Under the pieces are notes generated by a model. The model was given only the letters and a program-made list of their open reading frames with translations, made no database searches and was not told the DNA's origin. Below, piece by piece: positions 21,091 through 33,377 of a stretch of DNA of 64,000 nucleotides. The DNA is taken from NCBI GenBank assembly GCA_963969495.1, contig OZ018321.1:139028685-139092684 (forward strand), in the 5' to 3' direction. Source of the stretch: Ceratothoa steindachneri (lineage: Eukaryota > Arthropoda > Malacostraca > Isopoda > Cymothoidae). Each line of letters begins with the position of its first letter. Within the stretch, counting starts at the first letter, position 1. Made by a program: the position numbers and the translations under genes.

Positions 21091-22850
21091 CAGTGGTTCT
21101 TAATCTTTTTATTACCATGCCAACTTTAGAAATTGACCCTTCTCTCCACGCCGCCCTTGCATCAAAATGACTTTCTCCGAAATTTTTCAAGAAAAATCAA
21201 AAAAGTTTTTAATCTATTTATTCAGTAAGAATTAGTGAGATACTTGGCACTGCTTCTTAGCCGCTCAATCGGTCTTTAATGCGTGATTGAATGTCAAATA
21301 ATACACACCGTAAGTCTCCTGCAACTTCCAGGCTCTTTCTCTACTTGGTCTTGAGAGCAACAAGCGTGGAATAGCAACTTCATAAAGATACGTGGAACGG
21401 AGCATAGAATTTGAAAAGCCTGGTGTGAGATCAGAAGGTACCAGGGAACTACTTGATCGAGAACGTCTTAAGATCAATTTCTTTGAAATATTCCTTACCC
21501 GTGAACTTGAACTGCAACTCGAAGAACTTCTCTTGCACTTTATTCAAAACAACAGCTGATTCACATTGAAATGGGTTCTGGATGAATTTCCAGGCTTCAC
21601 ACTTCTCTTCTATATCTGGGAAGTATATGATAAATTATGTTTTCAAATGAGTTAGATGAGTGATTACTTGATTCTTAAGGTTAGAAATAAGGTTACTTTG
21701 AATAATAGCTGAATGCAAGTTACTAAAACTGGCTGTATTTTCTCGCTGAATTCGACACATCTAGAGGTAGAGTTTGGCAATGTAGGTTGGAATGGTGTCG
21801 TTATGCATGATAATGTTGATGTTTTTTTCTGTAGTTTAAAGTTGAGAGCATTCGACGCTTTGCAAATATCAACCAGATAAGCTACAAATACCTGAAAACC
21901 TTCACACTAGAATTTGACGTGAAGATCTGCTTTCTGCTGTAAATCTATAAATATTGCTACTAATTCTCGTAGTTCAATAAGCCGTCCAGGAATTTCTCCC
22001 TTTGAGAGCCATCGTTCGTTCGTGTGAAAAAGAAAGGATTTATCTTCAGAATCAATATCCTTACAAAGACAAAGAAGTTTAAAGAGATGACTGTTTAAGG
22101 TATCAGCTTTGATAAAGTTGACAGCCTTAATAGCCAGATTTTGTTTCAGCTTTGTAATGAAGGCAGACTGCAGACCAAGCACGGCTGGAGCTACATCAGT
22201 GCACAGCCTTACCAGCGAGTCCGAGGAAAGTTGCTTTTCCTGAATCAAGTGTGATACTTCATGAAAAATAACTTCTGGTGTTGTACAACTTTCCATGGGG
22301 CGACAAAACAGCATTTCCTCTTTTACACTATTGCCTGACAAGAAACGAGCATAAATCAATGGCTAAAAACATTGAGCGATGTCAGTCCTTTTGTCACAAT
22401 GGATGTCCAAAACATGAGAATCTCTTACTTGGTCGAGAACCTGATGAATCAATTCATCAATCCTTCCCTTGATTGTATAGTTTATATTGAATTTTGGGAA
22501 AGCATGATTGCACTATCTTTCCCGAGAACAAGTTCTGCTGCACGGAGTATACTTGGTATTATGAGAGAGTCTCTGACGTTAAGGCTCATTTTGATCTTTG
22601 CAATCAACACAGCGATCCCATAGGAAGCTTCAACAACCTCTGAAGTTTTCTGCCGAAATGCTCCAATACTGTTCAACTTAGCTTGATTCAATGTGGCCTT
22701 TTGTTTCAAAAAATGCCTTGTGTATGTATACAAGAGCAGGATGTGTTGTGCTCAAGTTCCAAGCGTTAGGGCCGCATCCTATCATTGTTCAGTCTTGTAA
22801 CATATCACACAGTGGGGGACCTCTGCCTCACCCTTTTGGAGGGACATGAA
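21091..22850 (-). pseudogene. hAT transposase relic, ZBED5/FAM200/SCAND3-like (hAT-1)
   Basis: A hAT-type terminal sequence CAGTGGTTCTTAATCTTTTT starts at 21091. On the minus strand the BED zinc-finger remnant (CDMLQD / NDRMRPNAWNLSTTHPA, about 22700-22830) precedes ASYGIAVLIAKIKMSLNVRD (22480-22730). The RNase H-like core follows (LVRLCTDVAPAVLGLQS, catalytic D), then VNFIKADTLNSHLFKLLCLC and LFHTNERWLSKGEIPGRL (21907-22359). The C-terminal dimerisation region (LVALKTK) is near 21340-21370. Frameshifts separate all parts. This is the Charlie-like hAT group from which vertebrate ZBED/FAM200 genes were domesticated; here it is simply decayed. The far terminal repeat was not found. Confidence 0.85.
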
Positions 22851-23504
22851 TCCAAATCAAATGTGTTCATCAATATACTTTTGCTTCTTTGCATACATTG
22901 CGAATGATGTGCGAATGACTTGATGTGCAGGAACTTTTAAAGTAACATAAAGATCTCCATGTGTTCAAAACCAGCACAGCATGATTAATAACAAAAACAT
23001 GATCGTAAAGATGGTAAACAATGTGAGTGACTACAATAATACATGATCATAGACACCACCATATCATTAAAAAAAAACACTAACTTCTGATAAAATACAA
23101 ACGGAAGTCAAAACAAACAAGCAACATATGCGTGTTCTTAATTCACTAACAAACTTATGACTGTTACTGTTTTTAGGTAAATATAAAAACTCATATAAAG
23201 CATACATATAGTCAACCAAACACTGATTTGAATTACACAATATATTTGCAAAGTTGCGCGCAAGCGTAAGCCAGCAAACGAGTATGAGTGTATGGGTGTG
23301 ACCCGATATTTATCTTTTGCAGCGGAAATGCAGATCATTTCCAGATTATTCCAGAAATAAGAAAGAAAACGTGTAATGATGTCAATTTACTATTAGAGCA
23401 ATGTATCATTTATAAAAGAAACGTAATTAATGGTTTGTTACTAAATTACGATTTTTAAAAATGAAACATCAATGATGAATTACTGTATTAAGTAGAGAGT
23501 AAGT
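22851..23504. other. Unassigned sequence
   Basis: No recognisable gene or repeat between the hAT N-terminus and the next Tc1 end; the second hAT terminal repeat should be in or near this stretch but I do not see it. Confidence 0.45.
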
Positions 23505-23506
23505 AC

Positions 23507-23590
23507 AGTCATGGCCAAAAGTTTTGAGACTACTACACTTGAAGGTGAAATTTACAAAGATTTATAGCCCAAACCCATTTTATGAACCCG
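23507..23590 (-). mobile_element. Tc1-like element end (Tc1-B)
   Basis: TACAGTCATGGCCAAAAGTT at 23505 is the best-preserved terminal repeat of the Tc1 family in this window. It is followed by the same 3' flank (TTGAAGGTGAAATTTACAAA). Homology to the transposase end then stops, and unrelated sequence with a short frame (MSGLNQALHKFRASVSVAKK, 23690) follows. It is either a truncated copy or a non-autonomous derivative carrying other DNA. Confidence 0.7.
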
Positions 23591-23940
23591 TCTCCTCCTA
23601 GCGTGACCATTTTTTGGTAACGTAAAAATGTCATTGTTTTCGCCTTGTTTAATTCTGTCAAATCCTGTAATTTCAAGAAAACTCGCGTTATGAGTGGATT
23701 GAATCAGGCGCTTCACAAATTTCGAGCCAGTGTGTCAGTTGCTAAAAAGAACTTCGTGACGCTTCGACGTACTACATTATTAGTCACTTGGATTAGGCTC
23801 GATTTCGAAAAATGTCATCTGAAAGGTTATTGTACATATATATTGTTGTTACTGTATTAAAATAGTATTTTAATATAATAATATAGTATATTTTATTTTA
23901 AAGTAGAAAAAGTATAGTCTTTATCTTTCATTTAGGTCTC

Positions 23941-23944
<4 letters not shown>

Positions 23945-23972
<28 letters not shown>
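23945..23972. repeat. Short (TA)n
   Basis: About 28 bp of alternating AT, some 40 bp upstream of the PLE-related palindrome. Confidence 0.9.
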
Positions 23973-23977
<5 letters not shown>

Positions 23978-24013
23978 GAAAAACTCACAAAGTATCATGT
24001 GAGGGTAGCAAAT

Positions 24014-24302
<289 letters not shown>

Positions 24303-24369
24303 TGTGTTCCCATATGGTAACATTAGGAAAATTCAAATAATAAAAATCTAATTTTTAATTTTTTCCTTA

Positions 24370-26060
24370 CTAGATCCTTGACAGTGAAAGACATTTTGTA
24401 CGAACTGGATCGTACCGACTCCTCACAGAAAATGTTATTCAAGCTCCAGGTGTTAATGAATTGACGGGTGAAGATTCAGGTGATGAGAGTCATTTGTTTC
24501 CAGAAATCCTCACTGGTAATCAACTTCGTGCAGAGGATGAATTAGTAAATGAAAGAGATTCTGGTTCTGAGGCAAGTACAGAAAATTTACCTAAAGTAAG
24601 AAGGTAATGGGACTTATCTGCCCCTAAAATAAGAACTTTGCCTTTGCCTGAGTATGATGCTTCGAAATACAGGCATCTAAACCCTGTGTAATTGTTTGAG
24701 TTATTCCTTAATTAAGAGCTCATAGAACTCATGGTTGAACAAAGTACTCTTTATTGTTTGTCAAAAAACTGGCCTACATACTCGTAAATCTAACCAAAGA
24801 AGAAATCAAGTTACTTTTAGGAATTTGGATTGTTTCGTGCTACAACCCATTACCAAACAAAGCAATGTTTTGGTCTTCAGAGGCTGATCAGCGAAATGCA
24901 GCTATATATGAATCAATGAGACGCGACAGATTTGATAATATCATGAAATGGTCGCATTTTCACCCAAATACCCAGTTAAGTGTAAATGATAGGTACACCA
25001 AAATACGACCACTAATCACTCATCGCCCCCCCCCAATTTCATACCAACACAATTTATATCACATGATGAAGCTATGGTTGAGTATTTTGGTAGGCATAGT
25101 TGCAAGCAGACAATCCGTAGCAAGCCAATCCGCTTTGGTTATAGAGTTTGGTGTCAAAACACTTCCTCTGGCTACATCGTATCGTTTGATCCCTACCAAG
25201 GTGAAACATTCCATGGTAATGAAAGAAATGAAAGACAGTTCGGAAAATCTGCTTTCACAGTACTTCATCTTTTGGATCAGTTTAGCGAAGAAAAGAAAAA
25301 TTACCCTTACTACATTTTCTTTGATAAGCTATTCACAACATTGCCATTGCTAGAAGAACTAAAGACACGAGAACAGACACAATTAGAGCAAATCGTCTTG
25401 GAAAAGATTGTCCAATCACGAATGGGGAGGCTATTAAAAATAGAGAAAAGGGCTATATGCAAACTGATACAGCAACTATTGGTGACACCAAAATTATTAC
25501 AACTCACTGGATGGATAATGCCGTAGTTACTGTGACCTCTACATTGCATGGGCAAATGTCATTAGGATCCATACAAAGATGGAACATAGCTCAGAAGCGA
25601 AATCTCCAGATTCCTATTCCATATTCTATCAAAAACTATGATCAAAGTATGGGTGGAACAGATAGAATGAATCAAAATATCAACAATTACAGAGTTGGAA
25701 TACGTGGAAAAAAGTGATGATGGAGTGGAGTCTATTTACTTGGTTAACAGATGTAGCCATCCATAATTCATGGCAACTGCCATGCATACAAAGTTCAAAT
25801 TTGAGTCACTTAGATTTTAGAAGAGCCATTGCCGTGTCTTATCTTAAGCAATTCAAATATCCACCTAAAACATCGGGCCAAGAGCCCTCACAACCTCCAG
25901 CCGAAATGACTGTAAAGACCATTTTGTCCGACCAGTACCGGGAGATAAAGTAAGGAGAGGTGCAGGTATGCACTGTAACTCAAGCATGCCAACGGAATGT
26001 TCTAAATGTAATGTTGGCTTATGCATGAAGTGCTTCACAGAGTACCATACAAAACCCTAA
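24370..26060 (+). pseudogene. piggyBac-type transposase
   Basis: After a good acceptor-like site (TTTTTTCCTTACTAG) the N-terminus is acidic (GEDSGDESHLFPEI), as in piggyBac proteins. Core parts follow in several frames: LGIWIVSCYNPLPNKAMFWS, then HDEAMVEYFGRH with catalytic D at 25065, FFDKLFTTLPLLEEL with D at 25323, and NYDQSMGGTDRMNQNINNYR with D at 25640. The C-terminal cysteine-rich finger is kept (MHCNSSMPTECSKCNVGLCM, then CFTEYH; stop 26058-26060). All three DDD residues survive, but there are at least four frameshifts (one at a C-run near 25026) and internal stops. No TTAA-flanked terminal repeats were found. Similarity is to PGBD-type proteins generally. Confidence 0.9.
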
Positions 26061-26273
26061 GTTTTTTAATGAATTTGTAATTTCAAGGGACTTTTATTCA
26101 CTATTTTTTGGTCATCGTCACGAAAATAACGTGCATTTTCAAGTTTTTGGTTAAATATTATCAACAATATTATTATTTTTACTTAGGAAAGAAATTATTT
26201 CCTTAGGAATCTTAATTCTTAATATTTGTAGGGTTAAGTTCCCAATTTGTAGCGAGAAATTACAATATAAAGA

Positions 26274-27657
26274 TGTCGTAGAATGGACTCTGGACGATAT
26301 ACCATATATAACTATTCGTTAAGGGAACTTCTTTAATTATCTTTAGAGTGCGTGATTGTCTGGCGGGCCGATATTATGTATCTTCGATATGCTTAAGAAG
26401 TGGAACAGAGCTCAAGGATAATAATATTGCTATCATTAATAAAATAGAGTTTTATTAATAATAACTATCAACAAACACAAAACGGAAAATATTGACATAA
26501 ACAGAGAATGGAAAGGGTCGTGGAGACTCGGGCTAATCCGAGGATTAAAGGATTTAAAAGGGTAAAACAAATATAGAGTTAAAGGGATGGGATGGTTCGC
26601 TAAACCATTTAAAGCACAGGATAGAATTGACAAAAGGGTTAAGTACTCAAAGGTGACGTTTGGCTTACGTAACTTTATACTAGTGGTGCAGTGGAAGGCG
26701 ACGTGAAGGAATTTTCGGTCCACTGGCGAGTTCCAGCCGAAGGGGGGGAATAAGATGATCCTGACGTGGCGTCTTGGAAATGAGAACCATTTCTCGACGA
26801 ACGGCTTGAAGAACAATGGCTGTTCTACGTTGATCTCTTCTGAACAACCGGGTAAGGGGAGAACCGTCTCTTGTCTACGGGCTCAAGAACAATGGATGTT
26901 CTAATGTTGTTCTCCTCTGAACAACAAGGGGGAAGGGTGAAAACCGTTTCTTGGCAAGGGCTCAAAAGAACAATGGCTGTTCTACGTTGTTCTCTTCTGA
27001 ACAACAGGGGGGGGGGGTGAGAACCGTCTCTTGTCTACGGGCTCAAGGACAATGGCTGTTCTAATGTTGTTCTCCTCTGAACAACATGGGGGAAGGGTGA
27101 GAACCGTTTCTTGGCGAAGGGCTCAAAAGAACAATGGCTGTTCTACGTTGTTCTCTTCCTGAACAACGAGGGGGAAGCCTTGAGGACTTGGCGTCACGAA
27201 AGGCTCGAACCTTTGGCACTCAAGGGATATTGTCCTCCTTCTGGACAAGTGATGGTGAATCTCAAGGGCGAGGTCCCTTGGCGCACAAAGGGAGAGAGGG
27301 TCGGGGTGATGTTTCGCGACGAAAATCTGGATCTTCAATCTGATCTTAGTGGTAAAGTTTCCATCTAAATAGTCGAGACACTCCCTTGGCGTGGGGGACA
27401 ATGGAGCGGGAGCTTCGAGGGAATGCACAGCCGAGGCTGGGAACAATGCCTTATCTGCTTATAAGCCTAACTCAATCTGGCGAGGTCGGCGTATGGGGGT
27501 GAACGGGGGGACGATAACCTCCTTGTTTAAACATTGACATCCGGTGGCTGTGATAAGGCGCCAAGCTTCGAAGCGAAGATGCACGTGGGAGCATCGTGGT
27601 TTTAAATAATATGTGATAGGAGTTGAAACTAATGCTGCCTCAACCCGTTCTATCACA
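26274..27657 (-). mobile_element. Solo LTR of the same gypsy family
   Basis: Begins TGTCGTAGAATGGACTC and ends TTCTATCACA, the exact complement of the LTR ends at 131-1590. It is flanked by the 5-bp duplication AAAGA (26269-26273 and 27658-27662). It holds five copies of the internal GAACAATGGCTGTTC unit instead of six and is clearly more diverged than the paired LTRs. A solo LTR with intact duplication indicates recombination between the LTRs of an older insertion. Confidence 0.95.
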
Positions 27658-27839
27658 AAAGAAAATATATACAAAGCGTTTTATTTGTACCCATTTTCTC
27701 CTACCGTTTCCCATAAGGTAACAACCTATATCTAAATAACTATTCAACTTACAATTTTAAAAAATCTTTGTACAACATTCTAGTACACCAGTGACAAGAT
27801 TCCATTTATGAAATTATTAAAAAAATAATAATTCAGGCG

Positions 27840-29214
27840 AAAATGGGTTAATGAATGAAGCTAATTGATGTGTTCAATCAATATTTTCAATAATGTCAGT
27901 TTTTATTCAGGACTGCTACATTTCGTTTTTAACTCCTAGAGACCAAATTTATGGTGATATCCTAACGGATTTTGCTCCATCTTTGTTCAATAAACACCGG
28001 CAACTGATCACAATTGGATGACTTTTTTCTATCAATCGCCACTTTGATTATTACTCACAAATTCTCTATTGGGTTCATCTGGCAAATTCCTGGAGCAATG
28101 TTCCAAAAGTTTATTGTTATTTTCAGCAAATAACTTTGTTATTGCTTTTGCCTTTTGACAAAGTGCGCCATCATGCTTAAATATAGAGTTATCTGCTTCA
28201 AATTTGTCCTCAACTGTTGGGAAAAGGTGCTGATGAGGCAAGTTTTGGTACCATATTGAGTTCAATGCAGTGTTCTTGTGCAAAATTGTTAGTGCCCCAG
28301 TTCTCTTAGATAAGAATCAGCTCAAGACATGAGGAGTATCCAGATGCTGCATCAAAGGCTCGACACAGGACTCATTTAAATGCTCCCTTTTACTCCTCCG
28401 AAAGAGGGATCTTCCAGAATATCAAAACAAGCAAAGAGAGCTTCATCAGAGAATATCACTTTGCCCCAGTCTTTCACAGTCCATTGGTTATATTCGCCAC
28501 TAAAGTGGAGCCTATCCATAAAGTTTTTATTTACGGAATTGAAACATTTGTCGAAAATTCTCCGCCATACTGTGCACGCTAAAGCGTTTACCCGTGATCA
28601 CTTCCAATCGTGAGAAAGCTCGGCACTAGAAGCAACCTGATCCTTGAGCTCGGCCCTTACCAGGAGGCAATTGTAGCGTTCATTTGAAGCTCGTGAACCT
28701 TCAGAAGACTTCTTCGCATGAGTGTAGCCAGTCTTTTTAGAGTCAATAATGATGCAAAAGATGATGCTCCTTCATGCACCACTCTTAGTAGCAACTATCT
28801 ACTTGCATTTAAGGCCACTTTGGTGCAGAGCAACAATATTTGCACGCTTTTCTTTCGAAAGATATATTTTTGGAATTGAAAAAGATTGAGACATTTATTT
28901 TTACAAAAGAATATAGAAAATATATTATAATTACACATCATTCATTTAACTCATATTTGTCATCATTATACCCTTCTGATCGAATGGCAAAGCTCCCGGT
29001 AGTGAAGCTCACCTCCTGCAGGAACAGAATCAGGGCGCGATTTTGGATTCAGCGAACCAGTGCACTGTTTTTTTTTTTATTATTTTTTAAATGCTGACTT
29101 TTTAATCAACCTGCAATAATTTAATTATTTTAATAATTCCTTTTACGTAAATTTTAAAAGAGAATGAAAAAAATTAAAATATATATTAGTCTTAAAACCT
29201 TTGGCCATGTATGT
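27840..29214 (-). mobile_element. Tc1-like element with decayed transposase (Tc1-C)
   Basis: The right end is TAGTCTTAAAACCTTTGGCC followed by ATGT at about 29190-29214, the complement of the family terminal repeat. The left terminal repeat is lost. Transposase is antisense: around 28032-28283 it reads WYQNLPHQHLFPTVEDKFEA with FKHDGALCQKAKAI (the QQDNAPCH position), then LPDEPNREFV (the SPDLNPIENLW position). Stops and frameshifts are frequent. The 5' non-coding part includes a roughly 100-bp block (28965-29065) shared with Tc1-D but absent from Tc1-E. Confidence 0.85.
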
Positions 29215-29369
29215 ATATTCTACTTACTCTACTACTCTACTTAGTGCCTACTTATTATTACCTTATACTTATAGCTTTAGTGTTCCCTAGTCTACTAAAA
29301 TATATTATATAAAACTAAAGATATATGGGATATTCTTTTAATTTTTTCCTTAACATCTTAATATTATCA

Positions 29370-29962
29370 GAAGCTCTTTTTCATGATGTATCAAACTTCA
29401 TTCAAGAAAACCAACTTCCGTGGAACTCGCTGGCAAGGGTGTGCACTGATAGAGCTATAGCCCTTCTTACTCTTTAGTTTCGCTTCATTACAATGGTGAA
29501 GTGCCCTAATTCTGTCCAACTTAGCTTGATTCAATGTGGCCTTTTGTATCACAATATGCCTTGTGCATGTATACAAGAGCAAGATGTGTTGTACTCAAGT
29601 TCCAAGCGTGAGGGCCGCATTCTATCATTGTTCAGAGTATTGTAACATATCACACACTGGAGGATCTCTGCCTCACCCTTTTGGAGGGACACGCGCTCGT
29701 TGCTGTCAAAACCAAGTATAGAAACAGGCTCAATGTTGAAGGTGACTTACGCTGTGCACTCTCTGGCATTCAAACACGCATTGAAGATCTAGGAGCTAAG
29801 AAGCAGTGTCAAGTATCTCAATAATTTATAATCAATAAAGAGATTAAAACACTTTTTCATTTTTTTTTATAATATGAGAGAGATTGCTATTTTGATGAAA
29901 TGGGGAAATTCCTAGAGATGGAGGGCATGGTCGTAAAAAGGTTAAGAACCACTGTTTAAGAT
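29370..29962 (+). pseudogene. Rearranged hAT relic (hAT-2)
   Basis: Plus-strand FIQENQLPWNSLARVCTD (29390-29450) corresponds to the catalytic segment of hAT-1. It is followed by about 200 bp (29490-29690) that match the N-terminal region in the opposite orientation. The plus strand then resumes at LVAVKTKYRNRLNVEGDLRC (29697), the hAT C-terminal dimerisation motif, ending at a stop near 29824. The 3' end AAAAAGGTTAAGAACCACTG (29936-29955) is the hAT terminal repeat. An internal inversion with large deletions explains the order. Confidence 0.8.
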
Positions 29963-30114
29963 GATAGTATAAGGAATAAAATCGCCTCAGAAGTTTCAAG
30001 GGAGAGGGGATATAAACAAATTTGACCAATAAATAAGAGCCCAAGAAAATAATATTAGTATCAACAGAATTATCAATAACAAAGCAGATAGAATATTAAC
30101 TACCAACCAGCATT

Positions 30115-30645
30115 GCTGTTATGAACTGGCCTGCACAGAGTTCAGGCCTGATTCCGATGGAAAATGTTTGGAAGAAACTCAGACAGAGATTTAAAGCAAG
30201 AAATCCCCGAACTGTTCAAGAACTATGAAATTCTTCAAGATGGATGGAGCAAGTTTACCGCGCAAGAGTGTCAACATTTGCTTTGTTCCTGTTGCAGGAG
30301 ATGCTAAGGCATCATCGAGAACAAAGGCTTTCTCACAAGATACTCATTTCCCATAACTTATCCAAATTTTTTCCACTGATAATTTAATCGTTATATTTCA
30401 ATTGAGATTCATTTATTGTTCCAATTACTTTGGACACTTCTGATTTTCCTTGTTAATTGCTTCTCTGCTCATAACTCGTTTTCTTCATCCCAATTTTTAC
30501 AACCTTTACCCATACGTAACTTATACCTGTATAGTGTCGTACACTAATTTTAAAAACCTTTGATTTGTGGAGCAAAAATATGGAAGATGTTTTGATAGAA
30601 ATACATACAGGCTTTCTGATCTTTTTAGACAGTAATGTATATATA
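30115..30645 (+). pseudogene. C-terminal fragment of a second Tc1-like family (Tc1-2a)
   Basis: MNWPAQSSGLIPMENVWKKL near 30121 is the Tc1 third-catalytic-residue motif (normally SPDLNPIENVW), followed by RQRFKARNPRTVQEL and the C-terminus. The non-coding end to about 30645, including TTTCTGATCTTTTTAGACAG, matches the right end of the copy at 52.5-54.7 kb, so both belong to one family. The 5' two thirds are missing. Confidence 0.8.
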
Positions 30646-31903
30646 CCCCCACATATTCTCACATACCAAAACTTATGTATGAAATTCTTTTCAAAAACTT
30701 TCAAACCTCCATTGCTGGTTTTCGCTTCTCATAAACGAAATAAAATTGAAATCTCGACTCTGTTGCGATAGGCTCGGAATAAATAGCGACTCTAATATTG
30801 TTGTGCAATCCATTGTGGCTTCTGCCTCGCGCGCCGTTTCATCACGAAGCTTTTGGACCGTAGCGATCTGTTGGAATCACTTTTACGAGCGGCCAGGCAT
30901 CTGCCGGTCAGCATTCGAGATCTATCTATCTATCCCTCCATCTATCTTAGGAGCTAGCCTACTTAACATATATGTATCATACATTGTATTTTATTAAGTA
31001 AAAAATATCTATCTACAGCAAATGAACCTGCCTTCTTGGTCGAACAGAGACATGTTTGGGAGAGTAGCGTGCACCCCCAGTAGCTAACACTTGAACTAAT
31101 GGCCTTCCTCATTTTTTTCATTTCATTTAATTCGCTCCTTTGTTTATGAGTTTTGTTGGAAAACCTCTTAGGGGATATGTTTTCGTTGGTTTGCACTTAT
31201 TGGTTTTAATAATAATAATATTAATAATAATCTAGAGTTTTGTTTCCAGGCATTAGACATTGAAAGTTTTACTCTTACGCCAATGTGAAGAAAGTTGACC
31301 AGTCGTGCGTCACAAGGGGCTGAGGGGAGCAAACATTTATACATTCCGTTATTGATCACTACCCAAAATACATCATCGTGATCATCTACATCTGATCTAT
31401 TCATGGAACTTCACGAGTCGATGTCCTACGATAAATTTACCATCGCTACATTCGGTGTTTAGAACCAAAAGAGTGAAACTTACGCTAAAATTTTACACTA
31501 TAGTTTAACGCTTAAAAAAATCAGTTTTTAATTCATTAAGATTTCACCATGGTTGCAACCAACGAGAATTTCCTGTTTCAAAATGCAAAAAAAGAGCGTT
31601 GTAGAAAATTCAGTTAAAAAAAATCTTGCAAGAAATATTATAGCATTCTTTTACTGAATAAGAACGAAAAGTAGTCTCCTCTTTAAAGTCTTCGAGCCGT
31701 ATACCTTACACCTCACCAGTTTTTCTTTTAACCTTTAAAAAAAAAAACTTGCTTGTCGAGATGCACACGTTTGCTTTTGCTTTTTCTGTGTCAGTAAATA
31801 ATAAAAAAAATAATAAAATGTAATGGAAAGAAAGATGCGATGGCTTTGTGGACATATTTACACATCGGAGAAAGACGGTGGGCAACAAAATTGAGACTAT
31901 AAG
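30646..31903. other. Unassigned sequence
   Basis: No recognisable gene. A short (TATC)n-like tract lies at 30927-30952. Short frames (up to 83 codons) have no family signature. Confidence 0.5.
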
Positions 31904-32142
31904 ACAAAAGAGCGAGTCCGGAAAATTCAAGACTCAAAACAGATAGTTAGACCCAAAATAACTGAACCCTAAATAGCTTGCATCCCCAAACCGTCACGAT
32001 TTCGCGCTGCTCTTCTCCTTCACTGAGGTACTAAACTTTTTCCTCTCAATAGCTATTTTGGTGTTATTTGGAGACTAGCTCTTTTGGCCAACTATCTGTT
32101 TTGGGTCCAGCCCTTTCGAGACTAGCTCTTTTGGAGCGCACT
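31904..32142. repeat. Degenerate inverted repeat
   Basis: CAAAAGAGCGAGTCC and CAAAACAGATAGTT at 31906-31955 recur inverted at 32062-32142, where AACTATCTGTTTTGGGTCC and two copies of GAGACTAGCTCTTTTGG are found. It could be a small fold-back element. Confidence 0.55.
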
Positions 32143-32590
32143 TAAAGTACAAACACAAGATTCAAACATATGGAAGATTTGTAATCCAACGAAGTTCAAT
32201 TCGTGGGGAACGATAAGATTAAACAGAGCCCTTCCCACCCGCCCTTCGGGAGTTGGAGAAAAGAGCATTTCTAAACCTCCGGGAAAAGTTCGTACAACGA
32301 GAACGGGGGTTTAAAGGAACGAACCTCGCACCCACTGGTTAGAGAGAAATCAGCCTTTTGAGCCTTACATCATATATTGTGGGTTGACCACTGGACAATG
32401 TGAAGGGTAACAATAAAATTTGGGATCCGAAAGTCCCCACCCCAGGTTATCAGCTAAAGTCACAAGGCTGCTTCGACATCGTTTAGAAGCTGAGGTGGTT
32501 ACTGAACAACTCCATTAAGTAGGTAGGTAAATTACATGTTATCTTATCATGTAACAATGATGTCATTATATAATAGACATATTGGATTTT

Positions 32591-32812
32591 GCTCTCTCTC
32601 TCTCTCTCTCTCTCTCTCATTCTCTCACACACTCTCTCTCTCAGACACACACTCTCATTCTCTCTCTCACACACACACTCTCTTTCTCTCTCTCTTCCAC
32701 ACACACACTCTCATTCTCTCACACTCTCTCTCACACATACTCTCTTTCACACACACACTCACATTCTCTCTCTGGCTTTCTTTCTCTCTCTTTCTTTTTT
32801 TTTCTCTCTCTC
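32591..32812. repeat. Compound (CT)n/(CA)n microsatellite
   Basis: Alternating CT- and CA-rich blocks over 220 bp. Long open frames in all three plus phases (SLSLSLS, HTHTL) result from the composition. Confidence 0.97.
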
Positions 32813-33377
32813 AAAATCCGTGACAAGCTTTTTAATCCAGGTGTTTAGTGAGATTTGCTGGAAAAAGGATTTATTTATAATCGCTGAACATATGCTGCTC
32901 TTTATTTACCTGAACCCTCGTTGATCACTGTTTAAAATTGAATCCAAATACCACTAATTCTTTGGCCTCTCAAAAAGGAGGAAGTGGATTTAGGCCAATA
33001 AAAAGACAGGATATAACAAATTATGCCAAATTGTCGCTGGAGGCATCTGGAAACCATCGAACGCATCATGCAGCGTATCAGCCAAAGATTTAATATGCAA
33101 GGTGTCAATACATAAATACCGCCCTTGCTAACACCACACATATACACACAAAATAACAAATCCACACACCTGGCACACCTTACAAAAGGCGAGCATATGT
33201 TTATATGACATGTTAGTGCGGCCATTCGAATTCAACGATCAAGAGGCTGAATTGAGTGCCACACACGCACACAGAACCCATATATACACGTTTGAGGAGA
33301 AAGAGTTGCCAAATGTCAACACAAAACTAGATTAAATAATGGAGGTAACATCAGGGTTAAACAGCGACACTTTAACA
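32813..33377. other. Unassigned sequence
   Basis: No gene or repeat recognised up to the left end of Tc1-D. Confidence 0.5.

Noticed and set aside
32318..32372. tRNA-like sequence on the minus strand (GAGGTTCGTTCC)
   Set aside because: Only the box-B-like part is present; no convincing box A at the right distance.
32536..32924. SLSLSL/HTHTL frames
   Set aside because: Compound CT/CA microsatellite.
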